DNA from: Thiomonas bhubaneswarensis
GTDB lineage: Bacteria; Pseudomonadota; Gammaproteobacteria; Burkholderiales; Burkholderiaceae_C
Direction of reading: 5' to 3'
Length of the DNA stretch: 64,000 nucleotides
Assembly: GCF_001418255.1 (NCBI RefSeq)
Contig: NZ_LIPV01000007.1
Location: 124,001 to 188,000, forward strand
Below are positions 48,144-56,457 of the stretch, one piece after another. A model generated the notes under the pieces. That model was not told the DNA's origin. It did no database searches and worked only from the letters and a program-made list of their open reading frames with translations. Positions within the stretch are counted from its first letter, which is position 1. Each line of letters begins with the position of its first letter. Position numbers and translations under genes: made by a program.

Positions 48144-48356
48144 TTAGTCTCCGCTTCCGCTGGGCACGACCATCTTGTAGACGATGGCGATGAACACCCC
48201 CGACAGCGGCACCCAGACCAGCTGCCACCAATAGAAGAAGGGAATGCCGAACACGCTGGGCTCCAGGGTGTTGTAGAACGGCACGACGAGCACGGCGATG
48301 CAGGGAATCGCCAGCAGGATGAACTGCAGCGGCCCCAGTTTTTTGGGTGTGGACAT
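48144..48356 (-). CDS. DUF3311 small membrane protein, symporter partner
   Basis: This 70-residue protein has two hydrophobic spans (about 13-31 and 41-60) separated by a short loop with FGIPFFYWWQLVWVP, as in DUF3311. Such proteins are encoded next to SSS permeases and are probably an accessory subunit. It is the first gene of the two-gene operon. Confidence 0.88.
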   Translation of the reverse strand: MSTPKKLGPLQFILLAIPCIAVLVVPFYNTLEPSVFGIPFFYWWQLVWVPLSGVFIAIVYKMVVPSGSGD

Positions 48357-48545
48357 GGAACGGTCTCCGAAAAGATGCGGCGCGTTCGTGGCGGCCGCCC
48401 TTGGTTTTGCTCATCGGTGGTCGATACCGATGCACTGACCGTCGCAGATTAGTCCAAGGCTTTACAGATTCGTGTTTCCAGATGCGACAGACGAAAACAA
48501 ACGCAAACGAACGACCGTTCGTGCGGGTTTTTCCTGAGCCTGCGC

Positions 48546-48566
48546 AAAAATGGGCCTGAGCGGCCC
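48546..48566 (-). terminator. Weak intrinsic terminator after moaE
   Basis: A short five-pair stem (gggcc with ggccc, loop five) is followed on the minus strand by five T. It lies 11 bases after the moaE stop, at the end of the alaA-moaE run. Confidence 0.5.
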
Positions 48567-48576
48567 GCGCCTGCGA

Positions 48577-49068
48577 TCAGGCGGCGTTGTCTGACGCCAC
48601 GCCCCATCGGCGCAGCGCGGCGTCGTCGGATTCGCGCGCATCGACCCAGTGGCCGCCCTCGGGCGTAGTCTCCTTCTTCCAGAACGGTGCCTGGGTCTTG
48701 AGATAGTCCATGAGAAATTCGCAGGCGGCGAACGCTGCGGCGCGGTGGGCGCTGGCCACGGCCACCAGCACGATGTCGTCGCCCGGCAGCAGCGGGCCGA
48801 CGCGGTGGATCACCGTCACGCCCAGCAGCGGCCAGCGCGCCTGAGCCTGCGCGACCATGCCCTGAATGGCCTGCTCGGTCATGCCCGGATAGTGCTCCAG
48901 CTCCATCGCCTGCACATGGCCCGGAGCACATGCACCCGGATGATGATCGCGGCACAGGCCGACGAAGCTGGCGATCGCGCCCACGTCATGCCGCCCGGCG
49001 CGCAAGGCCTGCAGTTCGGCGGCCTGATCGAACGGCGCGGTCTGAATGCGAACGGTGATCGGCACCAT
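48577..49068 (-). CDS. moaE: Molybdopterin synthase catalytic subunit
   Basis: This 163-residue protein converts precursor Z (cPMP) to molybdopterin together with MoaD. Visible features are the GAIASFVGLCRD segment, MELEHYPGM, VIHRVGPLLPGDDIVLVAVAS and the catalytic lysines in YLKTQAPFWKKE. It is the last gene of the threonine/molybdopterin operon, 3 bases after moaD. Confidence 0.96.
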   Translation of the reverse strand: MVPITVRIQTAPFDQAAELQALRAGRHDVGAIASFVGLCRDHHPGACAPGHVQAMELEHYPGMTEQAIQGMVAQAQARWPLLGVTVIHRVGPLLPGDDIVLVAVASAHRAAAFAACEFLMDYLKTQAPFWKKETTPEGGHWVDARESDDAALRRWGVASDNAA

Positions 49069-49071
49069 GGA

Positions 49072-49329
49072 TCAGCCCCCGGTCACGGGCGGGAAGAACG
49101 CGACTTCGCAGCCGGGTGAAAGCGGCGTCTGTGCGTCGCACATGACCTGGTTGCAAGCCATGCGCAGGGGCTTGTCGGCAGCCATTGCCACGGCGTAGCG
49201 CCCGCCCTGCGCGCGCAGCCAGTCGCGCGCCTGACCCACGGTCTGCACCGTCTCCGGCAGGTCGTGGATCTCCTGCGACAGCCCGACGATCTCGCGGACG
49301 CTGGCGAAATAACGGATGTGCACGCGCAT
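49072..49329 (-). CDS. moaD: Molybdopterin synthase sulfur-carrier subunit
   Basis: This 85-residue beta-grasp protein ends in the Gly-Gly tail (PVTGG) that is adenylated and thiocarboxylated to donate sulfur. FASVREIVGLSQE is the typical first half. Its genes on either side, moeA and moaE, fit the molybdenum cofactor pathway. Confidence 0.95.
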   Translation of the reverse strand: MRVHIRYFASVREIVGLSQEIHDLPETVQTVGQARDWLRAQGGRYAVAMAADKPLRMACNQVMCDAQTPLSPGCEVAFFPPVTGG

Positions 49330-49332
49330 GTT

Positions 49333-50568
49333 TCAGCCCTGCAGCAAAGCGGAAAGCGGGAGATAGCGCACCACATCGCCACGGGCGATGGCCTGCTGCG
49401 GCGGGTTGTCCACCAGGCCGTCGGCCCAGACGGTGGAGGTGAGCACGGCGGAATTCTGCGACGGGTACAGCTCGGCCTCGCCCTGGGCGTTGAGCTTCAC
49501 CCGAAGGTATTCGCGGCGCTTGTCGGGCTTGGGCCAGTCGAACGCGGCGCGCACCGGCAGCGCCTGCACCGCGGTCTGCGTCGCCCCCTGCATGGCCAGC
49601 AGAAAAGGCCGTACGAACAGCAGATAAGTGATGAAGCTCGACACCGGATTACCCGGCAGGCCGATGAACGCCGCCTCGCCCTGCCCCGCTTCGCGGCGCA
49701 CATGGCCGAAGGCCAGCGGCTTGCCCGGCTTCATGGCGATCTGCCACAGATCGAGCGCGCCTTCGGCCTGCACTGCGGGCTTGACATGATCTTCCTCGCC
49801 CACCGACATGCCGCCGGTGGAAACAATGAGGTCGTGCCCCAGCGCGGCCCGCCGCATCATGGCGCGCGTGGCGTCGAGCCAGTCCGGGACGATGCCGAAA
49901 TCGGTGACCTCGCAGCCCGCAGCCTGCAGCAGCGCCTGAATGACAAAGCGGTTGGAGTTGTAGATGGCACCTGGTCGTAGCGGCTCTCCGGGCATGGCGA
50001 GTTCGTCGCCGGTAAACAGTATGGCCACGCGCGGCTTGCGGCGCACGCTCAGCGTGGCCACGCCGACCGATGCCGCCAGGCCCAGGTCTTGCGGGCGCAG
50101 ACGCTGCCCCGCGTGCAGCACCACGCCGCCCGCCTGCACATCGAGGCCGCGGCGCCGCACCCAGTCGCCCGCCTTGGGCTGGTGGTTGACCTGCACCGCA
50201 TCGCCGTCGGCCGTGCATTGCTCCTGCATCACCACGGCATCGGCTCCGGGAGGCATAAGTCCGCCGGTGAAAATGCGCGCCGCGGTGCCCGGCTGCAGCG
50301 GCTGCGGCACGGCGCCAGCAGGAATGCGCTGGCTGACCGGCAGGCGCTGGCCCGGCGCGGACACGTCGGCGCTGCGCAGGGCGTAGCCATCCATCGCGGT
50401 GTTGTCGGCCGGCGGCACGTCCATGGTGGAGCGCACGTCCTGCGCCAGTACGCGGCCCAGCGCGGCCGACGTGGGCAGGGTTTCGACATCGGGGAGCACG
50501 CGGGCTGCGGCAAGCAAACGTTGCAAGGCGATGTCGGGGTCGATCAGGGGGGGCGGTTGCGCTGTCAT
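49333..50568 (-). CDS. moeA: Molybdopterin molybdenumtransferase
   Basis: This 411-residue protein inserts molybdate into adenylylated molybdopterin. Family motifs are SALGRVLAQDV, PPADNTAMDGYAL, PPGADAVVMQEQ, LFTGDEL, STGGMSVGEEDHV and GLPGNPVSSF. ATG 50568 was chosen because it sits in an ATGA overlap with the mobB stop; a longer upstream frame runs through mobB and is a shadow. Confidence 0.95.
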   Translation of the reverse strand: MTAQPPPLIDPDIALQRLLAAARVLPDVETLPTSAALGRVLAQDVRSTMDVPPADNTAMDGYALRSADVSAPGQRLPVSQRIPAGAVPQPLQPGTAARIFTGGLMPPGADAVVMQEQCTADGDAVQVNHQPKAGDWVRRRGLDVQAGGVVLHAGQRLRPQDLGLAASVGVATLSVRRKPRVAILFTGDELAMPGEPLRPGAIYNSNRFVIQALLQAAGCEVTDFGIVPDWLDATRAMMRRAALGHDLIVSTGGMSVGEEDHVKPAVQAEGALDLWQIAMKPGKPLAFGHVRREAGQGEAAFIGLPGNPVSSFITYLLFVRPFLLAMQGATQTAVQALPVRAAFDWPKPDKRREYLRVKLNAQGEAELYPSQNSAVLTSTVWADGLVDNPPQQAIARGDVVRYLPLSALLQG

Positions 50569-51086
50569 GGCTGGTACTCGAACGCTATGGCATTGTCCAT
50601 CAACCAGTCGGCCACGGCGGGCGGCGTGTTGATGTCGAGGACATGGGTAGGGGCAGGTGGCGGAAGCTGCCCCGGCGAATCGGTGGCGATGGCGCGGATC
50701 AACGGGTCTTGCGGGTAACACACCGGCCGACCGGTGCTGGCACGCCAGATTTCGATCTTGGGCAGACGGGCCGTCTTGAAGCCTTCGACGAACACCCAAT
50801 CGACGCTCGGATCGAGCATGGGCAGCAGATCGGGCACATCGAGTTCCACCGGCTGCGGCAGGCGCCGCTGCAGCGCGATCAGGCTGTCGGAGGCGGCGAG
50901 CACCTCGTAGGCGCCGGCTTGGCGATGGCGCCAGGTGTCCTTGCCCGGATGATCGATCTCGAAGCGGTGATGCGCGTGCTTGAGCACCGAAACACGCAGC
51001 CCGCGCTGCACGAACAGCGCGACCAGCGTCTCGACCAGGGTGGTCTTGCCACTGCCGGAAAAACCAGCGAACCCGACGACTTTCAT
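50565..51086 (-). CDS. mobB: Molybdopterin-guanine dinucleotide biosynthesis adaptor protein
   Basis: This 173-residue GTP-binding protein has a P-loop GFSGSGKTT near residue 9 and the MobB signatures LKHAHHRFEIDHPGKDTWRHRQAGA and VEGFK. It assists formation of the guanine dinucleotide form of the cofactor. The start overlaps the thrC stop by one base (TGATG), and the stop overlaps the moeA start (ATGA). Confidence 0.93.
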   Translation of the reverse strand: MKVVGFAGFSGSGKTTLVETLVALFVQRGLRVSVLKHAHHRFEIDHPGKDTWRHRQAGAYEVLAASDSLIALQRRLPQPVELDVPDLLPMLDPSVDWVFVEGFKTARLPKIEIWRASTGRPVCYPQDPLIRAIATDSPGQLPPPAPTHVLDINTPPAVADWLMDNAIAFEYQP

Positions 51087-52528
51087 CAGGCCACCGCAGC
51101 CCCTGTCGCGCAGTGCATCGCGATGTACGACTTCACCGCATCCACCTCTACCGGCATGACCGCAAAGCGCTGTGGGCGACGTTCGAGGTCTTCCAGACCG
51201 GCAGGCCGCGCGGGCTCGACACCGACCGCCTCTTGCAGGGTTTCGGGGAACTTGGCCGCCAGCGCGGTTTCCAGCACCAGCATGGGGACGCCGGGCTCGC
51301 GATGTTCGCGTGCGACCTTCACGCCATCGGCGGTATGCGTATCGATCAGGCGCTCGCTGCCCTGCCACACGCTGCGGATGGTGGCGAGCCGGTCGGCGTG
51401 GGTGCTGCTGCCCGAGGCAAAGCCGTAATCGGGGCCGATGCGGGAAAAGGCCGGGTCGGACGACAGGTCGAAGAAGCCCTCGCGGCCCAGCGCGTTGGCG
51501 AACAGATCGTGCACCCGTGCGGCGTCGCGCCCGAGCAGATCGAAGATGAAGCGCTCGAAGTTCGAGGCCTTCGAGATGTCCATCGAAGGACTGGAGGTGT
51601 GATGCGTCTCGGCCGATTTGCGCGGGCGGTAGACGCCGGTGCGGAAAAACTCGTCGAGCACGTTGTTCTCGTTGGTGGCCAGCACCAGCTTGCGGATCGG
51701 CAGACCCATCATGCGCGCCACGTGCCCGGCGCAGATATTGCCGAAGTTGCCCGACGGCACGGTGAAGCTCACCTGCTCGTCGTTGCTGCGCGTGGCGGCG
51801 AAGTAGCCGGCGAAGTAGTAGACGATCTGCGCCGCCAGCCGCGCCCAGTTGATCGAGTTGACCGTGCCGATGCGCCAGCGGCGCTTGAAGTCGAGATCGT
51901 TGGACACGGCCTTGACCATGTCCTGCGCATCGTCGAACACGCCCTGCACCGCGATGTTGTGGATGTTGGCGTCGGCCAGCGAATACATCTGCGCCGTCTG
52001 GAACGCGCTCATCTTGCCGAAGGGCGAGAGCATGAAGACGCGAATGCCACGTTTGCCGCGCATGGCGTATTCGGCGGCGCTGCCGGTATCGCCCGAAGTC
52101 GCACCCAGAATGTTGAGCTCGCTGCGCTGGCGGGCCAGCGCGTACTCGAACAGGTTGCCCAGCAGTTGCATGGCCATGTCCTTGAAGGCCAGCGTGGGCC
52201 CCTCGGACAGCCCGAGCAGAGCCATGCCCGGCTCGCTCTTGAGCGGCTTGAGCGGCACGATCTCGGCATGGCCGCCGAACACCTCGGACGTGTAGGTCTT
52301 GGCAATCAAGCCGCGCAGATCGTCGGCAGGAATGTCGGTGATGAAGCGCGACAGGATTGCGAACGCCAGATCGGCATAGGGCAGCCCGCGCCACTGCGCC
52401 AGCGTGGCCGCGTCGATCTGCGGATACTGCTCGGGCAGGTAGAGCCCGCCATCGGGCGCCAGGCCTTCGAGCAGGATGTCGGAAAAACCTCGGGTCGCGG
52501 ACTCGCCGCGGGTACTCAGATAACGCAT
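51086..52528 (-). CDS. thrC: Threonine synthase
   Basis: This 480-residue PLP enzyme makes threonine from O-phosphohomoserine. Characteristic segments are RYLSTRG at the start, the PLP lysine in GPTLAFKDMAMQLLG, ATSGDTGSAAEYA and FTVPSGNFGNICAG. Overlaps hom by one base (TGATG), so the two threonine genes are translationally coupled. Confidence 0.96.
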   Translation of the reverse strand: MRYLSTRGESATRGFSDILLEGLAPDGGLYLPEQYPQIDAATLAQWRGLPYADLAFAILSRFITDIPADDLRGLIAKTYTSEVFGGHAEIVPLKPLKSEPGMALLGLSEGPTLAFKDMAMQLLGNLFEYALARQRSELNILGATSGDTGSAAEYAMRGKRGIRVFMLSPFGKMSAFQTAQMYSLADANIHNIAVQGVFDDAQDMVKAVSNDLDFKRRWRIGTVNSINWARLAAQIVYYFAGYFAATRSNDEQVSFTVPSGNFGNICAGHVARMMGLPIRKLVLATNENNVLDEFFRTGVYRPRKSAETHHTSSPSMDISKASNFERFIFDLLGRDAARVHDLFANALGREGFFDLSSDPAFSRIGPDYGFASGSSTHADRLATIRSVWQGSERLIDTHTADGVKVAREHREPGVPMLVLETALAAKFPETLQEAVGVEPARPAGLEDLERRPQRFAVMPVEVDAVKSYIAMHCATGAAVA

Positions 52529-53838
52529 CAGCGCAACTCCTCTTTGCGAATGCGCACGATCGGTGCGTGCACGCTGGGCAGGGTCTGCATGCGCGCGATG
52601 GCGGTGTTCATGCGCGCCTCGACGGTGTCATGCGTGAGGATGATGACGTCGGTCTGATGCTCGCCCTCCCCCGCCTCGCGCTGGATCAGGCCGTCGATGG
52701 AAATGTCTTCCTCGGCCAGGATGCGGGTGAGCTCGGCCAGCACACCGGCCTGATCGGCCACTCTCAGCCGCAGGTAATACGCGGTGACCACCTGGTCCAT
52801 CGGCAGGATGGGCTGGTCGCTGATGGCATCGGGCTGGAAGGCCAGATGCGGCACGCGGTGCTCGGGATCGGCGGTATGCAGCCGGGTCACGTCCACCAGG
52901 TCGGCGATAACGGCCGAAGCCGTCGGCTCCGAACCCGCGCCCTTGCCGTAATACAGCGTCGGCCCCACGGCGTCGCCCTGCACCACCACTGCGTTCATCG
53001 CCCCCTCGACGTTGGCGATCAGGCGGGTAGCCGGTATCAGGGTGGGATGCACCCGCAGCTCGATGCCCTGGGCGGTCTGCCGGGTGATGCCCAGCAGCTT
53101 GATGCGGTAGCCGAGCTGCTCGGCGTAGCGAATGTCGGCGGCCTGCAGCGCAGTGATGCCCTCCACATAGGCCTTGTCGAACTGTACCGGCACGCCGAAG
53201 GCAATGGCGCAGAGGATGGTCGCCTTGTGCGCCGCGTCCACGCCCTCGATGTCGAAGGTCGGATCGGCCTCGGCGTAGCCCAGCGCCTGCGCCTGTTTCA
53301 GCACGGTGGCGAAGTCCAGCCCCTTGTCGCGCATCTCGGTCAGGATGAAGTTGGTGGTACCGTTGATGATGCCGGCGATCCACTCGATGCGGTTGCCCGC
53401 CAGCCCTTCGCGCACCGCTTTGATGATGGGAATGCCACCGGCCACCGCGGCCTCGAAGGCCACCATCACGCCCTTGGCCTGCGCGGCGGCGAAGATCTCG
53501 TTGCCATGCAGCGCGAGAAGCGCCTTGTTGGCCGTGACCACATGCTTGCCCGCAGCGATAGCGGCCATCACCAGCTCGCGCGCGGGGCTGATGCCGCCCA
53601 TGAGTTCGACCACGATGTCGATGTCAGGCCGGGTCGCCAGGGCCATGAAATCGGTGGTGATGGGCAGCGCATCGCCCAGAGCGGCACGCGCCTTGTCGGG
53701 GTTGCGCGCGGCAATGGCGGCAATCGCAATGCCGCGCCCGGCCCGGCGCTGCAGTTCTTCCTGGTTGCGCGCCAGCACCTTGACCACACCGCTGGCGACG
53801 GTACCCGCGCCGAGAAGGGCAATCTGTAAAGGTTTCAT
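52528..53838 (-). CDS. hom: Homoserine dehydrogenase
   Basis: This 436-residue NAD(P)H enzyme reduces aspartate semialdehyde to homoserine for the Thr, Met and Ile branches. The N-terminal Rossmann motif IALLGAGTVASGVV, the substrate-binding GIINGTTNFILTEM, the PTFDIEGVDAAHKATIL segment and a C-terminal ACT domain (YYLRLRVADQAGVLAELTRILAEE) for threonine feedback are visible. It is monofunctional, without an aspartokinase domain. Start 53838 is the first ATG of the conserved sequence. Confidence 0.96.
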   Translation of the reverse strand: MKPLQIALLGAGTVASGVVKVLARNQEELQRRAGRGIAIAAIAARNPDKARAALGDALPITTDFMALATRPDIDIVVELMGGISPARELVMAAIAAGKHVVTANKALLALHGNEIFAAAQAKGVMVAFEAAVAGGIPIIKAVREGLAGNRIEWIAGIINGTTNFILTEMRDKGLDFATVLKQAQALGYAEADPTFDIEGVDAAHKATILCAIAFGVPVQFDKAYVEGITALQAADIRYAEQLGYRIKLLGITRQTAQGIELRVHPTLIPATRLIANVEGAMNAVVVQGDAVGPTLYYGKGAGSEPTASAVIADLVDVTRLHTADPEHRVPHLAFQPDAISDQPILPMDQVVTAYYLRLRVADQAGVLAELTRILAEEDISIDGLIQREAGEGEHQTDVIILTHDTVEARMNTAIARMQTLPSVHAPIVRIRKEELR

Positions 53839-53856
53839 AGAGAACGGAAGTGGGAA

Positions 53857-55101
53857 TCAGGCCGCGACCGCGGCAACAGAGCGATGGCGCTTGCGGAGGT
53901 GTTCGAGAAAGCGGGCGATGCGGCCGATGGCCTCGGTGAGATCGTCGGCATTGGGCAGGAAGACCAGCCGGAAATGATCGGGCTGCGGCCAGTTGAAGCC
54001 CGTGCCCTGCACGATCAGCACCTTCTCCTGCGCCAGCAGGTCGTAGGCGAACTGCTGGTCGTCGGCGATCGGGTAGATCTTGGGGTCGAGCCGCGGGAAC
54101 ATGTACAGCGCGGCCTTCGGCTTGACCACGCTGACGCCCGGAATCTGCGTGAGCAGGTCGTAGGCCAGATCGCGCTGCTTGGTCAGACGCCCTTGCGGCG
54201 CGACCAGATCCTTGATGCTCTGATAGCCGCCCAGCGCGGTCTGGATGGCCAACTGGCCTGGCGTGTTGGCACACAGACGCATCGAGGCCAGCATGGTCAG
54301 CCCCTCGATGTAATCGCGCGCATGCCGCTTGTCGCCCGACACCACCATCCAACCCGAGCGATAGCCGCAGGAACGGTAATTCTTCGACAGACCGTTGAAG
54401 GTGATGAACAGCACGTCGTCGGCCAGCGAGGCGATGCTGGTGTGGGTGTTGCCGTCGTACAAGGTCTTGTCGTAGATTTCGTCGGCGAACACGATCAGCT
54501 CATGCTCACGCGCCACCTGCACGATTTCCTCGAGCAACTCGCGCGGGTACAGCGCCCCGGTCGGATTGTTGGGGTTGATCACCACGATGGCCCGGGTGTT
54601 GGGCGTGATCTTGCTGCGGATGTCGGCAATGTCCGGGTACCAGTCCGACTGCTCGTCGCAGACGTAGTGCACCGGCTTGCCGCCCGACAACGCCACCGAG
54701 GCGGTATAGAGCGGATAGTCCGGCGCGGGAATCAACACTTCGTCGCCATTGTTGAGCAGGGCATTCATGCTCATGTTGATGAGTTCGGAAGCACCGTTGC
54801 CGATGAACACATCGTCGATGCCCACCCCGGCAATGCCCTTTTCCTGCGTGTAATGCACGATGGATTTGCGCGGCGCGAACAAGCCCTTCGAGTCGGTGTA
54901 GCCGGCCGCGCTGGGTAGGTTGTGAATCATGTCCTGCACGATCTCATCGGGCGGCTCGAAGCCGAACACGGCCAGATTGCCGATGTTGAGCTTGATGATG
55001 CGCTGGCCGTCTTCTTCCATCTGCCGCGCCTTGTCGAGCACGGGACCACGGATGTCGTAACAGACATCGGCCAATTTGTCGGATTTTCGGAATTCGCGCA
55101 C
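53857..55101 (-). CDS. alaA: AlaA-type glutamate-pyruvate aminotransferase
   Basis: This protein of about 414 residues is a class I PLP aminotransferase making alanine (and related amino acids) from pyruvate with glutamate. It follows E. coli AlaA closely (KLADVCYDIRGPVLDKARQMEEDG; LNIGN; VINPNNPTGALYP; the PLP lysine in FNGLSKNYRSCGYRSGW; ASMRLCANTPGQLAIQTALGG). No ATG lies near the conserved start; a GTG at 55101 with GAGTGAGG upstream is preferred, with a second GTG at 55107. First gene of the operon running to moaE. Confidence 0.93.
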   Translation of the reverse strand: MREFRKSDKLADVCYDIRGPVLDKARQMEEDGQRIIKLNIGNLAVFGFEPPDEIVQDMIHNLPSAAGYTDSKGLFAPRKSIVHYTQEKGIAGVGIDDVFIGNGASELINMSMNALLNNGDEVLIPAPDYPLYTASVALSGGKPVHYVCDEQSDWYPDIADIRSKITPNTRAIVVINPNNPTGALYPRELLEEIVQVAREHELIVFADEIYDKTLYDGNTHTSIASLADDVLFITFNGLSKNYRSCGYRSGWMVVSGDKRHARDYIEGLTMLASMRLCANTPGQLAIQTALGGYQSIKDLVAPQGRLTKQRDLAYDLLTQIPGVSVVKPKAALYMFPRLDPKIYPIADDQQFAYDLLAQEKVLIVQGTGFNWPQPDHFRLVFLPNADDLTEAIGRIARFLEHLRKRHRSVAAVAA

Positions 55102-55220
55102 AACCACCTCACTCAATCGGCCCGGGAAAGCACTCCTGTAACGCGCGGCTTGCCACTTCACCCCTTCAAGCAGCCAGGGGTTTCGGCGCAAGCCACGCCC
55201 GTCATACGGAGGGCGAACCC

Positions 55221-55226
55221 TATAAT
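55221..55226 (+). promoter_or_regulatory. -10-like TATAAT in the alaA / Mth938 divergent region
   Basis: A perfect TATAAT, in an otherwise GC-rich region, lies 57 bases before the Mth938-domain gene start. No clear -35 is seen, so the promoter is only suggested. Confidence 0.4.
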
Positions 55227-55282
55227 TTACTTGGTTTACGGGCGCGGCTCCTCTCTTGTCGATGATCCAGCCGCGCAGCACC

Positions 55283-55657
55283 ATGAAACTCCAGCCCGAC
55301 TTCGCCCCCGACACGCAAATGGTCTCGGCCTACGGGCCAGGCTATGTCGAGGTCAACGGCGTGCGTCACACCCAGGCCTGCGTTTTTGCACCACAGCAAG
55401 CGCCGAAGCCCTGGGGCGTTGACCGCATCACCTCGCTGCAGACCTCGCACATCGACGCGCTGCTGCTCGATCCCCTGCCCGAAGTCGTGCTGATCGGTAC
55501 CGGACAGCGCCAGCACATGCTGGCGCCCGCGCTGATGCGGCAGTTGATGGCCAGGCGCATCGGCTGGGAAGTCATGGACACCGCGGCGGCCTGCCGCACC
55601 TACAACATCTTGGCGGGTGAAGGCCGTCAGGTTCTCGCAGCGCTGATGATCGAATGA
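55283..55657 (+). CDS. Mth938-like domain protein (DUF498)
   Basis: This 124-residue protein has the DUF498 pattern: a first half with VSAYGPGYVEVNGVRH, then LLLDPLPEVVLIGTGQRQHMLAPALMRQL and the C-terminal TAAACRTYNILAGEGRQVLAALM. Proteins of this fold (related to human NDUFAF3) may help assemble respiratory complex I or bind nucleotides; the bacterial role is unclear. The ATG at 55283 is preferred to a TTG at 55256. Divergent from alaA. Confidence 0.85.
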   Translation: MKLQPDFAPDTQMVSAYGPGYVEVNGVRHTQACVFAPQQAPKPWGVDRITSLQTSHIDALLLDPLPEVVLIGTGQRQHMLAPALMRQLMARRIGWEVMDTAAACRTYNILAGEGRQVLAALMIE

Positions 55658-55772
55658 GTCGAGTTTTGCGGCGCAAGATAAAATAAGGTTTTACGTCCTT
55701 CCGCTTCCCTCGACAGTACGCATAACTGAACATCACGAGGAGAAGCGATGCAGCAGCCCAGCAGGAGACTTC

Positions 55773-56237
55773 ATGGCTTTGGTCTTGAATAAAGTGGTTC
55801 CCGATTTTGAAGCCGCCGCCACCAGTGGCGTGCAGTTCAGCCCGAAAAACTATCTGGGCAAAAAAATTGTTCTCTACTTCTATCCCAAGGACATGACACC
55901 CGGTTGCACCACCGAGTCCATGCACTTTCGCGACACCTACCCCGAGTTCGAAGCGGCCAATGCAGTGATTTTCGGCATCTCACGCGACAACCTGCTGTCG
56001 CACGAGAAGTTCAAGGCCCACCTCGAACTGCCCTTCGACCTGATCGCCGACACCGAAGAAAAGCTCTGCCACATGTTCGGCGTGGTGAAGAACAAGATCA
56101 TGTACGGCAAGAAGGTCAAGGGCATCGAGCGCAGCACCTTCGTCATAGACGCCGACGGCGTCCTGCGCCAGGAATGGCGCGGGGTCAAGGTGGCGGGCCA
56201 TGTCGACGAAGTGCTCGAAGTCGTCCGCAAACTCTGA
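55773..56237 (+). CDS. bcp: Thioredoxin-dependent peroxiredoxin Bcp/PrxQ
   Basis: This 154-residue peroxidase reduces hydroperoxides using thioredoxin. The peroxidatic Cys is in DMTPGCTTESMHF; the usual second cysteine five residues later is replaced by Met/His, so it resembles the BcpB-like or 1-Cys forms. SRDNLLSHEKFKAHLELPFDLIAD and the KVAGHVDEVL tail are typical. An AGGAG site precedes ATG 55773. A strong terminator follows at 56372-56408. Confidence 0.93.
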   Translation: MALVLNKVVPDFEAAATSGVQFSPKNYLGKKIVLYFYPKDMTPGCTTESMHFRDTYPEFEAANAVIFGISRDNLLSHEKFKAHLELPFDLIADTEEKLCHMFGVVKNKIMYGKKVKGIERSTFVIDADGVLRQEWRGVKVAGHVDEVLEVVRKL

Positions 56238-56371
56238 GATCAGCCTCCCCACCCGCGGCGCCTTGTCTTGAACATCAGACCCCGCAGCACACCGCCCCAC
56301 CACCGTGGCATGCGTCTGCCCTGCAGCTTGTGCAGGCGACGCGTTCCACCTGATTCAGTGCTACCTCCTGC

Positions 56372-56408
56372 AGCCGCTGAGCCATCTTCGGATGGTCAGC
56401 GGCTTTTT
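56372..56408 (+). terminator. Intrinsic terminator with a cUUCGg tetraloop after bcp
   Basis: A 14-pair stem with one bulged G (agccgctga/ccatc paired with gatgg/tcagcggct) is capped by UUCG closed by C-G, an unusually stable loop, and followed by five T. It also shows that the next gene starts downstream of it and not at an earlier in-frame ATG at 56305. Confidence 0.9.
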
Positions 56409-56457
56409 GTTGCCTGACCATACGCCACCCCATCTCCGCCCGCCCATCCCTCGCCCC

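Noticed and set aside
50565-52394. A long 609-codon frame covering mobB and much of thrC
   Set aside because: Only the last 173 residues are MobB; the upstream part is the wrong frame of thrC, which has all threonine synthase motifs.
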